NCBI GenBank assembly: GCA_001940655.1
Contig: MBAA01000164.1
Coordinates: forward strand, 16,575 to 26,132
Direction: 5' to 3'
Source: Promethearchaeota archaeon CR_4
GTDB lineage: Archaea > Asgardarchaeota > Lokiarchaeia > Sigyniarchaeales > CR-4
Length of the DNA stretch: 9,558 nucleotides
A program made the translations under genes and the position numbers. Below the pieces are notes generated by a model. It did not search any database. It saw only the letters and a program-made list of their open reading frames with translations, and was not told the origin of the DNA. Positions 6,085 through 9,558 of the stretch are shown here, in pieces; the stretch's first letter is position 1, and each line of letters begins with the position of its first letter.

Positions 6085-6381
6085 ATGTCCCTTGCCCAAT
6101 TTCTGAGTAATCGCAAATCTGAAACAAATAATTTCAATGCGTCTATCGAGCGGATCAATTCTATGTTTAATTCTTCCATCGCTCAATGCCAGCAAAAAAT
6201 ACAATCATTGGAAGCTAAGGTTACCAGCCTGGAACAAATAGTCACCGTTACACCAGGCGAGGATCCCTTGAAAAAAATCCAACAAAATCAAAAAGTCGTG
6301 AAAGAGAATATGGAAAGCTTGCGCGCTGCACTTCTTGCCGAATTAAAGGAGCTTCTTTCGCGACGCCCTTTAATACAATAA
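6085..6381 (+). CDS. Small coiled-coil protein of unknown function
   Basis: I do not recognise this 98-residue protein. It is Gln-, Glu-, Lys- and Ser-rich and mostly helical, with two coiled-coil stretches at about residues 18-53 and 62-92 separated by the probable turn VTPGEDP (55-61), suggesting a helical hairpin or an oligomer. It has no membrane segment, only one Cys (C35), and no catalytic motif. The ATG is well supported by GAGGT at 6073-6077. It lies 86 bases after Trm112 on the same strand and could be its own transcription unit or the end of the RPN1-Trm112 operon. The pyrimidine-rich stretch after its stop could act as terminator. Coding status is supported by the ribosome-binding site and the regular heptad-like pattern. 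Confidence 0.65.
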   Translation: MSLAQFLSNRKSETNNFNASIERINSMFNSSIAQCQQKIQSLEAKVTSLEQIVTVTPGEDPLKKIQQNQKVVKENMESLRAALLAELKELLSRRPLIQ

Positions 6382-6407
6382 CTTTCTCTCCTTCCTCCTT
6401 TATTTTC
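6382..6407 (+). terminator. Pyrimidine-rich 3' tract after the coiled-coil gene
   Basis: The sequence immediately after the stop is an almost unbroken run of C and T (CTTTCTCTCCTTCCTCC then TTTATTTTC). Such tracts without a hairpin are common archaeal termination signals. The assignment rests on composition and position only. Confidence 0.4.
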
Positions 6408-6475
6408 ATATTTGGTAAAATTCATGATACAGAGTGATTACAGGTCTTTATCTGTCGTTTCCTTATTCCTCCCGC

Positions 6476-6487
6476 AATATTTTTAAG
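6476..6487 (+). promoter_or_regulatory. TATA box of the tRNA-Gln gene
   Basis: AATATTTTTAAG lies about 31 bases upstream of the tRNA 5' end, the spacing expected if transcription starts a few bases before the mature tRNA. It is preceded by CCCGC, a possible TFB-recognition element. Confidence 0.55.
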
Positions 6488-6514
6488 ATGGGGCGAGATA
6501 GAATGCATAAGAAA

Positions 6515-6620
6515 AGCCCCGTGGTGTAGAATAAGTCGGTTTCCGTGACCGATTTTGCACAACGGCCAAGCATAGGGGGCTTTGACCCCCCGGACCCAGG
6601 TTCGAATCCTGGCGGGGCTA
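6515..6620 (+). tRNA. trnQ: tRNA-Gln(UUG) with D-loop intron
   Basis: All arms can be folded by hand. The acceptor stem is AGCCCCG (6515-6521) with CGGGGCT (6613-6619) and discriminator A6620. The D stem GTGT (6524-6527) pairs with GCAT (6570-6573), including two wobbles. The anticodon stem GGGGG/CCCCC (6575-6579, 6587-6591) closes the loop CTTTGAC with anticodon TTG at 6582-6584, which reads CAA/CAG for glutamine. The T stem CCAGG/CCTGG encloses TTCGAAT. The 3' CCA is not encoded, as is common in archaea. The D loop is interrupted by about 33 extra bases that form their own hairpin, so the mature exons are 6515-6529 and 6563-6620. A T-rich terminator follows immediately. Confidence 0.93.
6530..6562 (+). 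other. tRNA intron in the D loop (bulge-helix-bulge)
   Basis: Removing these 33 bases restores a normal D loop (AGCGGCCAA). The intron contains a hairpin: AAGTCGGT (6533-6540) pairs with ACCGATTT (6548-6555, one G-T wobble). The exon strand GTGT (6524-6527) pairs with intron GCAC (6557-6560) as a 4-bp helix flanked by 3-base bulges A-G-A (6528-6530) and A-A-C (6561-6563). Both inferred cuts fall between the second and third bulge bases, the known rule for archaeal splicing endonuclease. A proper outer helix is missing, so this is a relaxed form of the motif. Exact ends are inferred. Confidence 0.82.
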
Positions 6621-6633
6621 TTTTCTTTTTTTC
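6621..6633 (+). terminator. T-rich terminator of tRNA-Gln
   Basis: TTTTCTTTTTTTC follows the discriminator base directly, as expected for termination of an archaeal tRNA transcript. Confidence 0.65.
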
Positions 6634-6700
6634 TCGTTAGGATGAACCACGATCCATCAAAAGTTGTAACAATAGATCCCCGGTAGCATTAAAGAGCCCC

Positions 6701-6712
6701 TTATATTAACAT
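6701..6712 (+). promoter_or_regulatory. Possible TATA box of the Alg7-like gene
   Basis: TTATATTAACAT, preceded by GCCCC, lies about 58 bases before the ATG at 6763, predicting a leader of roughly 30 bases. No Shine-Dalgarno sequence is visible before that ATG. By-eye assignment. Confidence 0.4.
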
Positions 6713-6762
6713 ATTCATCACTACGACTGCAGAAATCAATTCCAAGTTCTCATTGAATTCGT

Positions 6763-8130
6763 ATGACATCGCTTGCTGACCTAGGTTCCGTAGAAACGAA
6801 CGTTATAGCAATAATTATACTCGCTCTCGTTCCAATAGTGATCATATTAGTTTTAATGCCCATCTGGATGAGATTTGCTCGAGCAAAGGGTTGGATCGGG
6901 AAGGAAATCCACAAAGTTAATCGTCCAGAAGTACCGGAATCTGGTGGAACCGTATTCTTTGTCGGCCTCGTAACGGGCATTTTATTACTACGTCTTTTTT
7001 ATCCTCAATTTGCTAATGAAATATGGATTCTTTTACTCTCCGTAATAATTGCAGGTTTAATTGGGTTTGTCGATGACCGTAAACGTCTCTCCCCTTTTGT
7101 GAAAATCTTCTCGGTTTTAATTGCAGGTTTGCCTTTTTTAGTTACCTCTCTCTCTAAATTCATCTCTCTCGGAACACCTATTGTAATCCCAATATTAGGT
7201 GAACTACGATTATCTATTATATATCCCCTCGTAACGCCATTAATTATTGCTGTTTCTACCAATACTGTTAATATGCTCGAAGGATACAATGGAGAGGGAG
7301 CCGGGACGTGTTTAATTGTCGGTGTCGCAATGTTAATTGGAGGAATCATCCAAAATTCGGCAATTGCAGTGATTTTCATCATTCCCTTTATTGCTGCTAT
7401 CGTGGGTTTCCTCAAATTCAATAAATATCCCGCCCGGGTGTTCCCTGGTGACATTGGTACTCTCACGATGGGTTCGATGATCGGTGGCGTGATGATATTG
7501 GGGGGTATTGAGGTCGCCACTTTCTGCGCCCTGCTCGCCCACATCTTTAATTCTTTCTACGTTATCATTTCCATCCGGGGACTCCGGGAATCTCATACCG
7601 TCAAGAAAAAAGACATTATCGTCCTCCCGGACAACCGAATCCAAGCCTCGACAGAAACAGGCGCCCCCGTTACATTGCCTAGATTATTGCTTGCTCATGG
7701 GGAATTGACCGAACCCAAGCTAGTTCACCATTTCTGGAAATTGTCTATTATCACGAGTTGTTTTGGAGTCATTGCCGCAATCCTCACCACGTGGACGAAG
7801 GATCCAGCTAGTATCAATCAAGAACTCCTCCCTCTATATCTCGTCATAATCGGGGTGTGTCTCACGATCTTCGGGGTCTTGTATTGGAAGAATCCTCGCC
7901 TTCGTGGAATCACATTCATTATGCTCCTTCTCCTTTTAGTTGGATTAGGTTTATTATTTATCATAGATAGGATCGTGGAGCCTCTTGAATTTCCTTTTGA
8001 CCTGCTCCTGACGGCGATCATTGTGATACCCGCCCTTGCAATCTGGTATATCCTCCAGAACCGTTTGTTCTGGCGCACGGTCAACCGCTACAGGGCGAAT
8101 TTCACCCCCTTACCACCAAAGACTACGTGA
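6763..8130 (+). CDS. Alg7/DPAGT1-like polyprenyl-phosphate GlcNAc-1-phosphate transferase
   Basis: A multi-spanning membrane enzyme of the MraY/WecA/GPT superfamily. By homology it transfers GlcNAc-1-phosphate (or a related sugar phosphate) from a UDP-sugar to dolichyl phosphate at the cytosolic face, the first step of lipid-linked glycan synthesis. Family motifs appear in order: HKVNRPEVPESGG (50-62), the Mg-binding GFVDDRKRL with D104 and D105, NTVNMLEGYNGEGAG (167-181) and YPARVFPGD (222-230). The VPES-G and YPARVF-GD forms resemble eukaryotic GPT (IPES-G, YPARVFVGD) more than bacterial MraY or WecA, and the region around HIFNSFYVI and NRIQASTETG (260-300) also follows the eukaryotic plan. 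About 9 membrane helices form the core. Four further hydrophobic segments (about 327-344, 356-374, 382-401, 412-431) extend the C-terminus beyond the human enzyme (408 residues against 455 here). It likely has its own promoter downstream of the tRNA. The exact sugar is inferred. Confidence 0.88.
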   Translation: MTSLADLGSVETNVIAIIILALVPIVIILVLMPIWMRFARAKGWIGKEIHKVNRPEVPESGGTVFFVGLVTGILLLRLFYPQFANEIWILLLSVIIAGLIGFVDDRKRLSPFVKIFSVLIAGLPFLVTSLSKFISLGTPIVIPILGELRLSIIYPLVTPLIIAVSTNTVNMLEGYNGEGAGTCLIVGVAMLIGGIIQNSAIAVIFIIPFIAAIVGFLKFNKYPARVFPGDIGTLTMGSMIGGVMILGGIEVATFCALLAHIFNSFYVIISIRGLRESHTVKKKDIIVLPDNRIQASTETGAPVTLPRLLLAHGELTEPKLVHHFWKLSIITSCFGVIAAILTTWTKDPASINQELLPLYLVIIGVCLTIFGVLYWKNPRLRGITFIMLLLLLVGLGLLFIIDRIVEPLEFPFDLLLTAIIVIPALAIWYILQNRLFWRTVNRYRANFTPLPPKTT

Positions 8131-8177
8131 AAATTTGATTTTATACGACATTGTCTGAACGACGCACTTCTGCATTG

Positions 8178-8184
8178 TTTTTTT
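8178..8184 (+). terminator. T-run after the Alg7-like gene
   Basis: Seven consecutive T lie 47 bases after the stop, in the gap between this gene and the convergent ATPase gene. This is a typical archaeal T-tract terminator. No strong hairpin precedes it. Confidence 0.45.
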
Positions 8185-8200
8185 AGCTATCAAGTTTTAC

Positions 8201-8986
8201 TTAAGGAAAAAGACCGGAGTCCGTGAGAACCGCCTCTAATTTTTCTTGCGTGCTAGAGTGATCCTTTCGGATTAACAATAGGCGGGTATTCTCGTTTCGC
8301 CCGCGTGTGATCTTGATCGAAAAATCCACCCAGTAATTCATGATACGGCCTCCGGCGGGTTTACGCTCGATGATGTTCTCCACGTCGAGGAATTTCTCTT
8401 CTGCCGTCACGAGCACGGAGAGGTTCCGTTGTCGTGCCATGTACTTTAAGATGCCGAAGATTTCATTCAATTCTTGATTCCGCTTCATTGCCGTTTCTTT
8501 TTTACCGATGGCGAGCGTGTATAGGTTTGTCAGTGAGTCAACAATGACTAGATCCACGGGTTGCCCGCTTTTCTCTGCTAAATATGACAGGTACTCCAAG
8601 TTTCTCGCTTCCCTTCGGAGCTGGCGAAATGAACTGATGGAAATTATTTTAATGCGGGTTAAATCTAGCACGGGATAATGTGTTATGAATCGTTCGATCC
8701 GGTGGAAAATGGGATATTGGTGTGTATTGAAAAATATCGCCGTTTTATTCGATTCGGCAGCGATATTCAGCGCCGCTTGTTGGACGAGCGTGGTTTTTCC
8801 TGTGCCCGCTTCTCCCCACACTAATCCAATGCAACCCTTGGAGTGAGGATCGGGGTAGAGGTCGGGAGGTTCAGGCGTCCCTTGGGCCACTATCGGCGGA
8901 AAAAATTTTACCACGTTCTTCCATTGTCCATCTATAGTTAAAAAAATGCTAGGAGCCCTTGGCTGATTGGAACTCGTGTGCCTCAT
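8201..8986 (-). CDS. RadB-like RecA-superfamily ATPase
   Basis: A single-domain RecA-fold ATPase. Walker A is GEAGTGKTT (58-66, K64) and Walker B is DLVIVDSL (145-152, D150). The later GGRIMNYWVDFSIKI segment (212-226), the basic RKDHS stretch (240-244) and the ending LTDSGLF match the C-terminal half of archaeal RadB and related RecA/Rad51 paralogues, which assist homologous recombination. The N-terminal 50 residues are divergent and Pro-rich; the usual TG..LD.LLGGG segment before Walker A is not seen. DnaB- or KaiC-like regulatory ATPases are the alternative. The ATG at 8986 is the only Met ahead of the domain; a GTG at 8914-8912 (residue 25) would also leave the ATPase core intact. It is divergent from, and possibly overlaps, the RNase H-fold gene to its right, consistent with a shared DNA repair or recombination theme. 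Confidence 0.8.
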   Translation of the reverse strand: MRHTSSNQPRAPSIFLTIDGQWKNVVKFFPPIVAQGTPEPPDLYPDPHSKGCIGLVWGEAGTGKTTLVQQAALNIAAESNKTAIFFNTHQYPIFHRIERFITHYPVLDLTRIKIISISSFRQLRREARNLEYLSYLAEKSGQPVDLVIVDSLTNLYTLAIGKKETAMKRNQELNEIFGILKYMARQRNLSVLVTAEEKFLDVENIIERKPAGGRIMNYWVDFSIKITRGRNENTRLLLIRKDHSSTQEKLEAVLTDSGLFP

Positions 8987-9558
8987 TACGGACGATTTTC
9001 GTTTTTCCTACGAGATGATCGCGAAATTCAAGGAATATCACATTCCCTTCTCCGTTCTTCGCAAGCAGGATCCCATCCCGGTACGCACGCGCATCATTAT
9101 TACAACCGCACTCGAGGCGTGGGAGTTTGGGTCAGATAGGTTCATTTTGTATCCCTCTGGTAGCTATGGTACGGATTTCATTGTTGCCCGGATCAAGAAT
9201 TATATGAAAAATATCACCCAGATCAAGTCCCTGATACTCGGAATTGACCCGGGAAAGCGGGTGGGCATTATAGTGCTTGTGAATAATATGCTGATCGAAA
9301 ATCACACGGTGGATATAGAAGTATTTCCTCGCGTTTTGAAGCGCTTGCTCATTCCTTTCGAGGATCAGCGCATCATCCTGCGTATTGGGGCCGGTTACCC
9401 CCGGTATCTCTCTCCCGTCCTTCAGACTCTTCGCAATCTTCGTGGTCGTTTTGACATTTCCGTTGAGATCGTTGACGAGTGGAGAACCACCCGAGGTCGT
9501 GATTCGTTCAGTAAATTCAAATTATCCCCCCACGAGATTGCGGCGCTTCACATTGCCG
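8967..9558 (+). CDS. RuvC/YqgF-like RNase H-fold protein, 3' end beyond the window
   Basis: An open frame runs to the right edge without a stop (197 codons seen). From TTG 8967 it begins MELVCLITDDFRFSYE, a plausible first beta strand and helix, followed by KFKEYHIPFSVL and a strand RIIITT. A second domain starts LILGIDPGKRVGIIVL (D94), the first catalytic-Asp strand of RuvC/YqgF-type RNase H folds, then ILRIGAGYP (137-145), VEIVDEW (166-172) and SPHEIAALHIA (187-197), which is placed like the last acidic helix of that fold. It may be a Holliday-junction resolvase-like or other nuclease; activity is not proven. Start choices are TTG 8967 (AGGAG at 8951-8955, 11 bases upstream; TGA stop directly before), GTG 8976, or ATG 9015, which would lose the first strand. 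The first two overlap the divergent ATPase start. Confidence 0.68.
   Translation, partial: MELVCLITDDFRFSYEMIAKFKEYHIPFSVLRKQDPIPVRTRIIITTALEAWEFGSDRFILYPSGSYGTDFIVARIKNYMKNITQIKSLILGIDPGKRVGIIVLVNNMLIENHTVDIEVFPRVLKRLLIPFEDQRIILRIGAGYPRYLSPVLQTLRNLRGRFDISVEIVDEWRTTRGRDSFSKFKLSPHEIAALHIA

Noticed and set aside
7048..7128. Near-repeat of TTAATTGCAGGTTT-like sequence within the Alg7-like gene
   Set aside because: The two copies encode similar small hydrophobic residues of adjacent membrane helices, so codon reuse explains the similarity; there is no sign of a mobile or regulatory repeat.
7005..7544. 179-codon minus-strand frame inside the Alg7-like gene
   Set aside because: It is antisense to a gene with clear family motifs. 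Its Ile/Pro/Thr-rich composition is what the complement of membrane-helix codons produces.
1..9558. CRISPR arrays, insertion sequences, phage genes or toxin-antitoxin pairs
   Set aside because: No repeated spacer pattern, transposase motif, terminal inverted repeats or att-like duplications at the tRNA were seen. MazG here is a pyrophosphohydrolase, with no MazE/MazF toxin-antitoxin genes nearby.

Overview
This window looks like a piece of an Asgard-type archaeal chromosome. Three things support this. First, there is a Sec61-beta gene, a tRNA without an encoded CCA that carries a bulge-helix-bulge intron, and TATA-like boxes rather than bacterial -35/-10 promoters. Second, it encodes proteins of eukaryotic flavour: a full-length ribophorin I (OST1/RPN1) homologue, a Trm112 with a eukaryote-like central insertion, and an Alg7/DPAGT1-like GlcNAc-1-phosphate transferase. 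Third, it carries a DUF354 protein and a RadB-like RecA ATPase, both typical of archaea. Ribophorin I homologues in prokaryotes are known from Asgard genomes; I cannot resolve the lineage further from this window.

Layout. 1-391 (+): a small membrane protein of unknown function, possibly cut by the left edge. 413-1477 (-): a DUF354 GT-B-like protein whose conserved N-terminus implies an ACG start. 1555-2775 (+): a GT4 glycosyltransferase, divergent from it. 3351-2813 (-): Sec61-beta followed closely by a MazG-like pyrophosphohydrolase with a Cys cluster. 3513-5998 (+): the ribophorin I homologue followed by Trm112, divergent from Sec61-beta across a 161-base promoter region. 6085-6381 (+): a small coiled-coil protein whose ribosome-binding site lies inside a perfect hairpin. 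6515-6620 (+): tRNA-Gln(UUG) with a 33-base D-loop intron. 6763-8130 (+): the Alg7-like transferase with an extended membrane C-terminus. 8986-8201 (-): a RadB-like ATPase. 8967-9558 (+, continues off the edge): a RuvC/YqgF-like RNase H-fold protein, apparently overlapping the ATPase gene head to head.

How the genes fit together. The unifying theme is protein export coupled to N-glycosylation. The Alg7-like enzyme would make the first lipid-linked sugar, the GT4 and DUF354 proteins may extend or modify glycans, Sec61-beta belongs to the translocon, and the ribophorin I homologue belongs to the oligosaccharyltransferase (OST). The catalytic OST subunit (STT3/AglB) is not in this window. The most interesting points are the head-to-head translocon/OST gene pair with an RPN1 that keeps a long cytosolic coiled-coil tail, the unusually large Trm112 next to it, the structured tRNA intron, the hairpin over a ribosome-binding site, and a G9 tract where a one-base shift would fuse Sec61-beta to MazG.
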